Below, piece after piece: positions 1 to 7,751 of a DNA stretch of 25,740 bases (its first letter is position 1; every line of letters starts with the position of its first letter). Source of the stretch: Bacteroidota bacterium. Lineage in GTDB: Bacteria; Bacteroidota; Bacteroidia; Bacteroidales; Rikenellaceae. The DNA lies in the NCBI GenBank assembly GCA_023443765.1, contig JAEZTA010000195.1:1-25740 (forward strand). Direction: 5' to 3'. The notes under the pieces were generated by a model. The model searched no databases. It worked only from the letters and a program-made list of their open reading frames with translations, and was not told the origin of the DNA. The position numbers and the translations under genes are program-made.

Positions 1-81
1 TCCCATTCCGAACAGAGAAGTTAAGCTCACTTACGCCGATGGTACTGCGGTTTTCCCGTGGGAGAGTAGGTAGCCGCCTCT
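1..81 (+). rRNA. rrf: 5S ribosomal RNA, 3' part (5' end outside the window)
   Basis: The window opens inside a 5S rRNA gene. The stretch CCATTCCGAACAGAGAAGTT, followed by GCCGATGGTACTGCGG and the GGGAGAGTAGGTAGCCGCC end, is the highly conserved second half of bacterial 5S rRNA. About the first 30 bases are missing on the left. A strong intrinsic terminator follows directly, so this is the last gene of an rRNA operon transcribed rightwards. The exact 3' end is uncertain by a few bases. Confidence 0.96.
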
Positions 82-83
82 TC

Positions 84-116
84 AAGCCGGATCCTTTACA
101 GGGTCCGGCTTTCTTT
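84..116 (+). terminator. Intrinsic terminator of the rRNA operon
   Basis: An 11-bp stem (84-94 pairs with 101-111, one G-U pair) with a TTTACA loop is followed by TCTTTT. It lies just after the 5S gene and reads in the same direction, which fits termination of the rRNA operon. Confidence 0.93.
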
Positions 117-354
117 TGTACATATAGTCAATCCAATTTGACCTTTTTTTGTTTATATTTCTGGGGGGGGCGTCCGGTTGTGTGATTTTGAAACATTCCT
201 TCCGATTTATCCCCTCTCCTTAGCAAAGGAAGGGGATATTTTGTCTTAACAAAGACTAATATTCCCTTTTTTACCCGATCTATAAACGTAGTCAGCTGTG
301 TCTATGCTGATAATTCCTTGAAATTTTCCTGTGAGAAGGGCTTTGGGCATTATA
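117..354. other. Gene-free spacer between the rRNA operon and the methyltransferase
   Basis: I see no convincing coding region or tRNA here. The stretch is AT-richer than the genes around it. It contains a run of eight G at 163-170 and an imperfect hairpin at 211-235 (CCCC..CCTT with AAGG..GGGG, one bulged base) of unknown role. No promoter could be assigned with confidence. Confidence 0.6.
211..235. repeat. Imperfect inverted repeat in the post-rRNA spacer
   Basis: The arms CCCCTCTCCTT and AAGGAAGGGG pair around an AGCA loop with one bulged C. The T-run on the plus-strand side is weak, so it could be a second, weaker terminator behind the rRNA operon or a chance structure. Confidence 0.4.
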
Positions 355-386
355 ACAAAAAGAAAACCTCCCGTAAAAGGAGGTTT
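355..386 (-). terminator. Intrinsic terminator of the methyltransferase gene
   Basis: The stem AAACCTCC (364-371) pairs with GGAGGTTT (379-386) around a 7-base loop. Read on the minus strand, it is followed by TTTTCTTTTTG. It lies about 15 bases beyond the stop codon at 401, in the right orientation. Confidence 0.88.
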
Positions 387-400
387 AATGTTTTTGAGGG

Positions 401-1177
401 CTATTTATTTCGCTTTGTAAGGTATTCATCGAGCGTGATCGGTGCCGGTCGTTTTCGGATTTTCTGCCCGATTTTTTCCCGAATCAGGTAGTAGCTGGCA
501 CGGATTGTACGGCTTATTTCGGCTATTCCGCCGCGTGGTGGGAAGATCTTCATTGTCATTTCCCGGTCCCATTTGCGGGTGAAGAAACTGCTGTAATAAT
601 CGTCTTCGGGATTGACGAGGTAGTCGACCGCTCCTTCCCATTCGATGCGGTTGAGCATCAGATTCGGCTCGGAAACGTAGAGCATTTTGTAGGGTAACGA
701 CTGGTATGGGAGGTAGTTAAGGAATACTTCGCCGTAGTTGTTCCGGTAGTTGCCCGGCATCTTTGCTTTTTCGTAGAACACGAGTTTATCGTCGATCAGC
801 AGGATTACCCAGCGGTGCGACTCTTTGGGAAACATCAATTCGCCGAGCATGCTCGGGGTCTCGATATAACCGCGTTTGCCGACCCGGATGATCTCTTCGA
901 TAAAACGCGCGGGATTGTCAGCGTGTTCGAGGACCTGGTTGCAGATCACGTAGTCGAACGAATTCTCCCCGAACGGAAGTTGTTCGCCATCGGCTTCGAC
1001 GAATAGCTGGTGGGGATATATCAGCACCTTTCCGCATCGATGGGTATTGTCGCGCGGGAATTTGTCTGCTATCACATCGGATCGGAACATCGGATCGTGT
1101 CCGGGACCGATTTCGAGTACTTTATCCCTGTGTTTGATCCGGAGATCCTGGCGGCCCAATGGATGACGGGTTATCAT
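401..1177 (-). CDS. Class I SAM-dependent methyltransferase (Methyltransf_11-like)
   Basis: This is a 258-residue protein with a Rossmann-type SAM-binding signature near its N-terminus: VLEIGPGHDP at residues 20-29 (motif I). An acidic turn EADGEQLPF is at about 61-69, and FDYVICNQVLEHADNP at about 74-89 matches the motif IV/post-motif region of the Methyltransf_11 family. There is no signal peptide, so it should be cytoplasmic. Its substrate cannot be told; relatives often modify sugars, lipids or small molecules. The open frame extends upstream to an ATG at 1234, but a TAnnTTTG promoter element lies inside that extension at 1203-1210, so I take the ATG at 1177 as the start. It is monocistronic, with its own terminator, and unrelated in position to the glycan locus to its right. 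Confidence 0.82.
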   Translation of the reverse strand: MITRHPLGRQDLRIKHRDKVLEIGPGHDPMFRSDVIADKFPRDNTHRCGKVLIYPHQLFVEADGEQLPFGENSFDYVICNQVLEHADNPARFIEEIIRVGKRGYIETPSMLGELMFPKESHRWVILLIDDKLVFYEKAKMPGNYRNNYGEVFLNYLPYQSLPYKMLYVSEPNLMLNRIEWEGAVDYLVNPEDDYYSSFFTRKWDREMTMKIFPPRGGIAEISRTIRASYYLIREKIGQKIRKRPAPITLDEYLTKRNK

Positions 1178-1202
1178 AAAGAGAGTTTGATGTGTGTCCT
1201 CG

Positions 1203-1210
1203 CAAATATA
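1203..1210 (-). promoter_or_regulatory. -7 promoter element (TAnnTTTG) of the methyltransferase
   Basis: The minus strand reads TATATTTG, a perfect match to the Bacteroidota -7 consensus. Transcription would start near 1196, about 20 bases before the ATG at 1177. No clear TTG -33 element is seen 19-21 bases upstream. Confidence 0.62.
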
Positions 1211-1485
1211 GGAAAAAACCGGCGTAAAATACATCCGGGCCTAATATTTTCGGTCTATTCGTAAACAATTTTGGCCAAATTGTGTGCTTTGTTCTAGTCT
1301 CGTTGCCTAATAGCCTTTGTATGTGCTATTTATGGTATAGGTGATTTGCCGGAAAGTTGCGTCGGAGGAGGTAATGTGCAGCCTGATAGGAGCGGATTTT
1401 ACAAATGATGAACGGCCAGACTATCCGGAAATGGAAGGATAGTACCGGGTTGTTATTATACGGGTTTTGTCGGGAGGGGGATTTT
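1211..1485. other. Gene-free spacer between the methyltransferase and the zinc-ribbon gene
   Basis: This is part of a 344-base gap between two minus-strand genes. Apart from the promoter element on its left and the terminator on its right I see no gene. Short plus-strand frames here lack recognisable protein features. Confidence 0.55.
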
Positions 1486-1519
1486 CGAGAAAAAACTCCG
1501 GACTTCTGTCCGGAGTTTT
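1486..1519 (-). terminator. Intrinsic terminator of the zinc-ribbon gene
   Basis: A perfect 11-bp stem (1492-1502 with 1509-1519, loop CTTCTG) is followed on the minus strand by a T-rich tail. It begins two bases beyond the stop codon of the gene ending at 1522. Confidence 0.93.
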
Positions 1520-1521
1520 CG

Positions 1522-1803
1522 TTATTTCTGCCAGCGTTTGAGGCTCGGGAAGAACTGCCGCATGCCTGCGACCGCCTCTTCGCGGGTGTAACTACGGCCG
1601 TCCTCGTGCTTGAATTCTTCGTGGAACTGCGCGCAGAGCTGGATCATCTCCTCCATCGTGCACTCCTGGGTGAAGGCACCGTCCTTATAGCAGTAGGCAC
1701 AGTAATCGGCGCTCGCCGTGCCGTCGGCCTCTGTGCCGTGATCGGCCATAGCCTGCAGCGGCATTCCGCAGCACTGGCAAAAAATCATCTCTTCCATGTT
1801 CAT
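1522..1803 (-). CDS. Small zinc-ribbon domain protein (Zn_ribbon_2 type)
   Basis: This 93-residue cytoplasmic protein has two Cys pairs: FCQCCGMPL near the N-terminus (C9 and C12) and DYCAYCYKDGAF (C35 and C38). Together they would form a single zinc ribbon. The rest is mostly charged helix (TMEEMIQLCAQFHEEF) ending in SLKRWQK. The composition matches the short putative zinc-ribbon family (PF12674), common as stand-alone genes in Bacteroidota and Firmicutes and of unknown function. The ATG at 1803 (MNMEEM) is preferred over the upstream in-frame ATG at 1836; the ATG at 1797 is also possible. The gene has its own promoter element and terminator and is not part of the neighbouring glycan operon, which ends at the terminator around 1957. 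Confidence 0.8.
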   Translation of the reverse strand: MNMEEMIFCQCCGMPLQAMADHGTEADGTASADYCAYCYKDGAFTQECTMEEMIQLCAQFHEEFKHEDGRSYTREEAVAGMRQFFPSLKRWQK

Positions 1804-1864
1804 AGACTTTCGTTTTGTATCCGCGGCATGGAACATTGTTGCCGGGATCGGGTTGGTTTTATGC

Positions 1865-1884
1865 GGACCGCCGGATGGCGGTCC
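1865..1884. repeat. Perfect 8-bp inverted repeat at the predicted 5' end of the zinc-ribbon mRNA
   Basis: GGACCGCC (1865-1872) pairs with GGCGGTCC (1877-1884) around GGAT. It sits immediately downstream of the TATCTTTG -7 element, so it would form a hairpin at the very start of the transcript, about 60 bases before the start codon. It lacks a T-run on either side and does not look like a terminator. Confidence 0.6.
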
Positions 1885-1888
1885 GTTA

Positions 1889-1896
1889 CAAAGATA
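1889..1896 (-). promoter_or_regulatory. -7 promoter element (TAnnTTTG) of the zinc-ribbon gene
   Basis: The minus strand reads TATCTTTG. Transcription would start near 1882, giving a leader of about 80 bases before the ATG at 1803. No clear -33 TTG is present at the usual spacing. Confidence 0.55.
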
Positions 1897-1950
1897 AACA
1901 ATTCCCGCATTTATAGATTGTTCCGGACCTGAATTCGTCGCTTCGGATAC

Positions 1951-1989
1951 AAAAAACGGCCTTCGAACGGAGTGTTCCGCCGAAGGCCG
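1951..1989 (-). terminator. Intrinsic terminator at the end of the SusCD operon
   Basis: CGGCCTTCG (1957-1965) pairs with CGAAGGCCG (1981-1989), and a small inner CGGA/TCCG stem sits in the loop. On the minus strand the stem is followed by TTTTTT. It lies 20 bases past the stop codon of the DUF1735-type lipoprotein gene and closes the long uptake operon. Confidence 0.93.
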
Positions 1990-2010
1990 CGTTGTCGGGA
2001 AATTGCGGGA

Positions 2011-3057
2011 TCAGTTGTAATTTTTCGGATTTTCGTCCTGCCATTCGTTCACACCGTCGCGGATGCGGTTGCGGAACGTCAGCGTATCCTTAACTACGGT
2101 GTAGGTATTATCCCCGTTGGCGTAGCGGTAGTGAAGGAATACCTTCCGGTTCTGGAGCAATCGCGCCCGGTTGAAACTGCTGCCGAGGTCCTCGACGGGG
2201 CGTGCGGCATCGGTCGAGGCGACCGTGACATTGGCTCCGTCGAGCGTCAGCCGCAGCGATCCTTCCTGCGTGCCCCGGAAATTTGTCGTGAGGGCATCGG
2301 GCGCTACGGTCGTGAGCGTATAAACGCCGTGCGTACCTTCGTCGCTGGGGATCTTCGTCGGGTAGACCTCTGCCGAGAGTACCGTGCCCCCGGCATCGAC
2401 GACGGAGGTCGTGCCGCCATGATAATAGTTGCCGAAGAGCATGTTCTCGTAACGCACGGCGATTACCTCGAACGATTTGGAGAGCAGGATCGTGTCGGCG
2501 TCGGCGCTCGTGATGCGGAATCCGAAGGCGTAGTAAGGCTTATTGCCCGCCTGCGCATCGGCGAGAAATGCTGCCGAATCAGCTTTAATCGTGATGGTTC
2601 CCGTATGACGGCCCCGCGGGACGGTCATTTTCTCCTCCTGGCTCACGCGGAAGTAGTCGCGCGGCAGGGGCGTCAGTGCCCGGATACCACTGGATTTGAT
2701 CGCCTCGGTCACGTAGCTCTGGCTGACATTCCCCGATGTAGATGCGCCGCTCATCACCTCGAACGCGGTGAATGGCTCGGAGGGTTGCCCCAGTTCGTCG
2801 AGGCCGTTGTAATGCGCGAGGTTTCCGGTCACCAGCTCGTCGTCCAGCGTGTAATAAACCGAACGGTCGCGGTCGTTCGACAGGACGCCGGCCAGCACCG
2901 AACCGATCTGGAATTTCATCCCTTCCCCGACCACGAACGTGCGCAGGTCGTATTGGTAGGCGATGTATACGCCGCTGTAATCGTAATCCTTGACGTATTT
3001 CTCGTAGCAACCCGTGAGGACTACCGTGGCCAGCAATGCAGCAAATATCTTTTTCAT
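2011..3057 (-). CDS. DUF1735-domain outer-membrane lipoprotein (SusE/SusF-like position)
   Basis: This 348-residue lipoprotein has signal peptide MKKIFAALLATVVLTGC with the lipid-attachment Cys at residue 17. Residues about 28-200 resemble the DUF1735 (BT_3987 N-terminal-like) immunoglobulin-type domain: a YIAYQYDLRTFVVGEG strand, FQIGSVLAGVLSNDRDR, then the IKADSAAFLADA..KPYYAFGFRI segment typical of this family. The C-terminal part (about 205-348, with NYYHGG and VFLHYRYANGD) resembles the DUF4361-type domain that often follows it. Such proteins sit on the cell surface behind SusD and are thought to help bind glycan. It is the last gene of the uptake operon, 19 bases after SusD-2, and is followed by a strong terminator. 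The family assignment is from memory of motifs. Confidence 0.83.
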   Translation of the reverse strand: MKKIFAALLATVVLTGCYEKYVKDYDYSGVYIAYQYDLRTFVVGEGMKFQIGSVLAGVLSNDRDRSVYYTLDDELVTGNLAHYNGLDELGQPSEPFTAFEVMSGASTSGNVSQSYVTEAIKSSGIRALTPLPRDYFRVSQEEKMTVPRGRHTGTITIKADSAAFLADAQAGNKPYYAFGFRITSADADTILLSKSFEVIAVRYENMLFGNYYHGGTTSVVDAGGTVLSAEVYPTKIPSDEGTHGVYTLTTVAPDALTTNFRGTQEGSLRLTLDGANVTVASTDAARPVEDLGSSFNRARLLQNRKVFLHYRYANGDNTYTVVKDTLTFRNRIRDGVNEWQDENPKNYN

Positions 3058-3076
3058 AAACAGCTTGTTTTTCGGG

Positions 3077-4840
3077 TTATTCCCAGTTGGACCATCCTTC
3101 GTTCTGGACGAGGCCTTTCATGCGGATCATCTCCGAGTAGGGGATGGGGATGTACAGCGAGGTGTAGTTTCGTTTTTCGACCTCGGCGAACGATGTGTCC
3201 GTGCCCGTGATGACGGGTTTGCGGATCGCCTCGTTCAGTTCCGCGACGTTCGACGCCCAGCGGCGCAGGTCGTAGAAGCGATGGCCCTCGAAGCAGAGTT
3301 CGATGCGGCGTTCGTTGCGCACGAGGGCCTCGAAGGCCTCCTTGCCGGCTGCCGCGCATTCGTCGAGATACGGATCGCCCGAGGTTCCGACGCCCGGCTT
3401 GCCGTCGTTCGTGGGACGGCTGCGCAGGTAGGCGATCGCCTGTTTGGGCGTGTAGCCGTAGAGGGGTGTCGTGGGACCCGAAACCCGGTTGGCGGCTTCG
3501 GCGAAGGTCAGGCACATCTGCGTCCAGCGCAGGAAGAAGACCGTCTTGGGCATCGTCTGGATGTTGTCGTCGGCTTTGTTCCAGCCCATGTAGACGAATT
3601 TGCGGATGTAATAGTTGGTCATCGTGTTGTTGACTCCGCCCGCCTCGTCGCGTCCGCCGACCGTCGTGTCGAAGGTGTACATCAGCTCGTTGTTCGTGAT
3701 GCGGCGGACTTCGGCTCCGTTGTAGAAAATGGTGCTGTAAAACCGCGGATCACGGCCGGTGTAGGGGTCGTCCGGGTCGTTGTTGGCCGACGGATGGCCT
3801 ACCGGGTAACCGTTGGCCGCGGGGAAGGCGTCGACGAGGTTCTGTGTCGGACCTACGCCGCCCGAGCCGAGGAATCCGTTGGGGTAGAAGAGGTTCTCCA
3901 TCGTGCTGCTCTTCGAGTAGTCCGAGGACCAGATGATTTCGGAGCTGTTCGGATCGGTCCAGGAGAACGATGCCGCGGGGTTGAATCCGTGCGCGCCGTC
4001 CTGTGTGAGTTTGAAATCCATCACCTCGGCGGCATAGCGTGCGGCCTGCTTCCAGCGCTCTTCGTCGTTCGAGGGGTTGAAGGCCGGCGACGCCCATTGC
4101 AGGTAGGTCATGGCCTTCATGGCTTTGACCGCAAGGCCGTCGAACCGGAGCCACCGCACGGCGCCTTCGACGGTAACGTCTTCGGCCAGCCAGTCGCGGT
4201 TGGCCGCGGGCAGGTAGTAAAGTGCCGAGTCGCAGTCGCGCAGAATCCGGTCGACGCATTCGTCGTAGGTTGCGCGCGTGAAGTCTCCGGCATCGGCGTT
4301 GAAAACGTCGATCGGTTCGGTGACGATCGGGAACCCGAGCAGGCGTCCGTCCGTGCCCTTACCGCCCCATTTACGGAGCAGGTCGAGTTGGTACCAGGCC
4401 CGGAGCGCGTAGGCGTCGCCCTGCAGCGAGCGTTGTACGCGGCGGTTCTGTTCGTTGTCGATCATGTAACGCGTATTGAGCCCCAGGAAATTGTCGAGGA
4501 ACTTGTTGACGTACATGATGCCTTTGTAATCCCGTATCCAGTAGCCCTTGAAGGGATCGCTCGCGGGAGTTCCCGAACCGACGGCGAAACGCCGTATGGA
4601 GTGGGTCTGGGCGGTGATGACTGCATCGTCGGTGGCTCCGTCGAGGTAGACGTATTCGCCGCCCGAGTAGGAGGAGGGCAGCAGGGCGTAACTCTTCTCG
4701 ACGAATCCCCGGATCATCGAGGGGTAGTCGAGCAGGTTCTGGTCGGTATAGTGACCGTTGGGCAGCGGGTTGAGAAAATCGGAGCAACCCGCAAACGGCA
4801 GTGCGGCAAACAGGACGATCAGGAATCTTTTCATGGTCAT
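3077..4840 (-). CDS. SusD/RagB-family glycan-binding lipoprotein (SusD-2)
   Basis: This 587-residue lipoprotein has a signal peptide ending LPFAGC, with the lipidated Cys at residue 19. The mature start, CSDFLNPLPNGHYTDQNLL, is classic for RagB/SusD. Helical TPR-like segments follow (ALRAWYQLDLLRKWGG, AVRWLRFDGLAVKAMKA). The C-terminal region has the family signature FEALVRNERRIELCFEGHRFYDLRRW and ends in IPIPYSEMIRMKGLVQNEGW. Known SusD proteins form the lid on their SusC transporter and bind the oligosaccharide outside the cell. It starts six bases after SusC-2, so the two are clearly a pair. An alternative start is the ATG six bases further in (MKRFLIV). Its specificity cannot be told from sequence alone. 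Confidence 0.95.
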   Translation of the reverse strand: MTMKRFLIVLFAALPFAGCSDFLNPLPNGHYTDQNLLDYPSMIRGFVEKSYALLPSSYSGGEYVYLDGATDDAVITAQTHSIRRFAVGSGTPASDPFKGYWIRDYKGIMYVNKFLDNFLGLNTRYMIDNEQNRRVQRSLQGDAYALRAWYQLDLLRKWGGKGTDGRLLGFPIVTEPIDVFNADAGDFTRATYDECVDRILRDCDSALYYLPAANRDWLAEDVTVEGAVRWLRFDGLAVKAMKAMTYLQWASPAFNPSNDEERWKQAARYAAEVMDFKLTQDGAHGFNPAASFSWTDPNSSEIIWSSDYSKSSTMENLFYPNGFLGSGGVGPTQNLVDAFPAANGYPVGHPSANNDPDDPYTGRDPRFYSTIFYNGAEVRRITNNELMYTFDTTVGGRDEAGGVNNTMTNYYIRKFVYMGWNKADDNIQTMPKTVFFLRWTQMCLTFAEAANRVSGPTTPLYGYTPKQAIAYLRSRPTNDGKPGVGTSGDPYLDECAAAGKEAFEALVRNERRIELCFEGHRFYDLRRWASNVAELNEAIRKPVITGTDTSFAEVEKRNYTSLYIPIPYSEMIRMKGLVQNEGWSNWE

Positions 4841-4846
4841 GTTCGG

Positions 4847-7738
4847 TTAAAAGGTAAATTTGAATCCGGCGGTAAAGGTCCGGTAGAGCGGATAGGTCGA
4901 GACGCCGGCGTTGATGTTTTCGGGATCGACATCCTTGATGCCGCTGATCGTGCAGAGGTTCGCGCCGCGCAGGAAAATGCGCAGGCCCTTCACGGCAGCC
5001 TGGCTGCGGAAGCGTACGTTGTAACCCAGTTCGATGTTCTGGATCTTGAAGAATCCGCCGTCGCGCAGCCAGAAATCCGAACCCTGGAAGTTGTTCGTGG
5101 CCTTGATGTAGGTCAGGCGCGGGTAGTCGCCGCCGATGTTGTCGCGGACGAAATTCGAGATGCTGCCGGTGCTCCAGCCGTTCCAGAAGTAGCGGTTGGT
5201 CATCGCCGTGACGCAGCCTGTGCGGCCCGTGCCGACGATGGTGAAGTCGAAATTGCGGTAGCGCACGTTGATGCTCAGCGAGTAGTCCATCTTCGGCGAG
5301 GTGTTGCCGATTACGCGCGTGTCGTTGCTGTCGATCAGGCCGTCGTTGTTCAGGTCGGCGTATTTCAGGTCGCCGACCTCGACGTTGTCGTCGAAAAGTT
5401 GCCGCGGCGAGGCCTCGATCTCCTCCCGGGAGGTGAATTTACCCAGGCAGACATACCCGCGGTAGTCCCCGACCAGCGTGCCGGTTACCCGCTGGTAGTC
5501 GTAAACCACGTTTTCGTTGTAACGCAGGTACTTGCCCTTCGAGGTTGCAAGGCTTCCGCCGATGGTGTAATGCACGTTGCCGATCCGGTCCGACCAGTAG
5601 AGTGCCGCCTCCCAGCCCTGGTAGCGGATGCGGTTGTAGTTCTCGTAGGTGTTGATGCCGTCCATGCCGTAGAGTGCAGGCAGCGTGCCGCTCATGTCGG
5701 TGATGATGCCGTCGCGCAGGGCGTTGTAGTAGCTGGCCTCGACCGAAAGCCGGTTGTTGAACAGCATGGCGTCGATGCCCACGGTGAACTCCTTGCGTTT
5801 CTCCCACGTCAGGTCGGGGTTGCCCAGCCGCGAGATGGTGTTGACGTAGGACTGGTAACTGTTCGTCGAGCCGATCCACTGGTAACCGGTGGTGTAGGGG
5901 CCGAAGTTGATGCCTTTGCTCTTGACGTAGTAGTCTTCGTAAAGCTCCTGTGACCCGAAGGTGTCGTGGCCGATGATGCCGGCCTGGCCGCGCAGTTTGA
6001 GGTAGTTGATCCATTTCACATCCTGCATGAAACCCTCCTCGGAGATCACCCAGCCCACGCCGAACGACGGGAAGGTCCCGTAACGCTTGCCCTGCTGGAA
6101 CATCGACGATCCGGCGTAGTTGACCACGGCCTGGAACAGGTATTTGTCGCGGAAGGCATAGTCGAACGTCCCGATGAGTGTCTGCTGCCGTTCGCGGAAA
6201 CTGTTGCCCGAGCGGTCCACCGACTCGATGTAGTAGGTCGCCGATGCGCCGACGCGGTGGTTGTCGTTGCGGTATTCGTAGCTCAGTTTCTCGTGGAGGA
6301 AAAGCCCCTGGTGGGTCCATTTCCCCATGTTCGATTTGCCCGAAACCTGCGTGCCTTCGTGCGAAGTCTTGACGCTCTCGCCTGTGGCGGGGTCGTAGAT
6401 GACGGCCGTGTAGTCGGGATTTTTGCCGATGCGGGTCATGTTGAAGAGGTTCAGGCCGATGTAGGACTGGAATTTCAGCCCTTTGACCAGCGATCCGAGG
6501 TCGTAGGTCAGCGTGGCGTGGACCACGCCCGAACGTGCGCGCTCGGTCGAAAATCCGTTCTCGGTCAGCGAGGCGTAGGGGTTGTTCGGGTAGGTCGAAC
6601 TGACGCCGTAGATGGTGTTGCCCGTCTCCTCGTCGCGCGAGACGACCAGCGGGAAAGCCAGTGCCGGAACCGTGAGGACATCGCTCAGGGCGTTTTCGAA
6701 CTCGATCGTCGCAGAACTGCCGTAGCCGTAGCGGGGCTGGCGGCGGAAGGTGAGCCCTCCGGCGAATCCGAAGTCGATGTCGAGGTCTCTGGTAATGGCG
6801 GCCTTGAGGTAGGTGCGGACATTGATGCGGTTGAAGTCGGCCTTGCTTCCGACTTTGTAGATGTCGCCCTCGCCCGTATAACCGACGTAGCTGCTGTATT
6901 GGAGTTTCTGCGTGCCTCCGTCGATGGCTACGTTAGCCTTGTAATAGGGCCGTGTGTCCGAAAACATCATGCTGCGGTAGTCGACGTTGGGATATTGCAG
7001 GTCGTTGGGGTCCTTGCGGGCATAGGCCACAATCGCCTCGTCGGAGTAGAGCGGGGTGTAGCCGCTGTTGATGCGCGCCTGGTTGTTGAGCCGGGCGTAT
7101 TCGACGCCGTCGACCCATTCGGGGAACCGGTCGACGACGCTGACGCCGCTTTCGAACCCGAATTTGATGGTCCGGCCGTGGGTCAACCCGCGCTTGGTGG
7201 TGATGTGCAGCACGCCGTTGGCGGCCCGCGACCCGAACAGCGCCTTGTCGGCCACGTCGCGGATGAACGTCATGCTTTCGATCTCCTCGGGGTCGAGCTG
7301 CAACTGGGTGATGTAGGCCGGCATGCCGTCGATGACGTACGCCGGCGAGAAACCGCGCACATAGATGGCCGTGCGGTAGGATTCCGCGCCATAGTGCATG
7401 CCCGGGATGCCTGCCATTTCGCGGACGGTGAGTCCCGCCACGACGCCCGTGAGCGAGTTGCGGAAATCGTTGGTCGGGTATTTGTCGATGTCCTGCTCGT
7501 AGTAGGTCGTGGCGTTGCCGGTCGCGACCGTCTTGCGGGTCGTGCGGCCGTAGGGCATGTCGAGCTTCTGGTAGATGCGCATCGTCCGCTCGGCCCGGGC
7601 GACCGAGTCGGCCCGGAGCGCTTCCACGGTCGTTATGGCCTCGCCGGAATCCGGTCCGGCCGGGCGCCCTGCGCCGTGAACCGTTGCCGCAAGGAGCAGC
7701 AACGCCGTGCCCATCAGGTATTTGTAGCTGTTTTTCAT
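4847..7738 (-). CDS. SusC/RagA-type TonB-dependent transporter without N-terminal regulatory domain (SusC-2)
   Basis: This is a 963-residue outer-membrane TonB-dependent transporter that imports oligosaccharides with SusD-2. The signal peptide is MKNSYKYLMGTALLLLAATVHG. A TonB-box-like stretch lies around residues 62-80 (PYGRTTRKTVATGNATTYYE). The plug domain at about 84-184 has IYVRGFSPAYVIDGMPAY, DPEEIESMTFIRDVADKALF and the FGSRAANGVLHITTKRG motif of SusC/RagA. The beta-barrel ends in FTAGFKFTF with the usual terminal Phe. Unlike SusC-1 it has no carboxypeptidase-D-like regulatory domain: only some 40 residues separate the signal peptide from the TonB-box region. The ATG at 7738 is chosen because the upstream ATG at 7765 overlaps the SusD-1 stop and would bury the signal peptide. 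Confidence 0.95.
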   Translation of the reverse strand: MKNSYKYLMGTALLLLAATVHGAGRPAGPDSGEAITTVEALRADSVARAERTMRIYQKLDMPYGRTTRKTVATGNATTYYEQDIDKYPTNDFRNSLTGVVAGLTVREMAGIPGMHYGAESYRTAIYVRGFSPAYVIDGMPAYITQLQLDPEEIESMTFIRDVADKALFGSRAANGVLHITTKRGLTHGRTIKFGFESGVSVVDRFPEWVDGVEYARLNNQARINSGYTPLYSDEAIVAYARKDPNDLQYPNVDYRSMMFSDTRPYYKANVAIDGGTQKLQYSSYVGYTGEGDIYKVGSKADFNRINVRTYLKAAITRDLDIDFGFAGGLTFRRQPRYGYGSSATIEFENALSDVLTVPALAFPLVVSRDEETGNTIYGVSSTYPNNPYASLTENGFSTERARSGVVHATLTYDLGSLVKGLKFQSYIGLNLFNMTRIGKNPDYTAVIYDPATGESVKTSHEGTQVSGKSNMGKWTHQGLFLHEKLSYEYRNDNHRVGASATYYIESVDRSGNSFRERQQTLIGTFDYAFRDKYLFQAVVNYAGSSMFQQGKRYGTFPSFGVGWVISEEGFMQDVKWINYLKLRGQAGIIGHDTFGSQELYEDYYVKSKGINFGPYTTGYQWIGSTNSYQSYVNTISRLGNPDLTWEKRKEFTVGIDAMLFNNRLSVEASYYNALRDGIITDMSGTLPALYGMDGINTYENYNRIRYQGWEAALYWSDRIGNVHYTIGGSLATSKGKYLRYNENVVYDYQRVTGTLVGDYRGYVCLGKFTSREEIEASPRQLFDDNVEVGDLKYADLNNDGLIDSNDTRVIGNTSPKMDYSLSINVRYRNFDFTIVGTGRTGCVTAMTNRYFWNGWSTGSISNFVRDNIGGDYPRLTYIKATNNFQGSDFWLRDGGFFKIQNIELGYNVRFRSQAAVKGLRIFLRGANLCTISGIKDVDPENINAGVSTYPLYRTFTAGFKFTF

Positions 7739-7751
7739 AGTCGGTCGGGGT

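Noticed and set aside
163..170. Run of eight G behind the rRNA operon as a phase-variable promoter
   Set aside because: No promoter element or gene start is nearby, so there is nothing for it to switch.
3014..5953. Very long plus-strand open frame (about 980 codons) opposite SusD-2 and SusC-2
   Set aside because: It lies antisense to two clearly recognisable genes, is rich in Val/Arg/Ala/Gly, has no domain or signal peptide I can recognise, and is explained by GC-rich codon use in the opposite strand.
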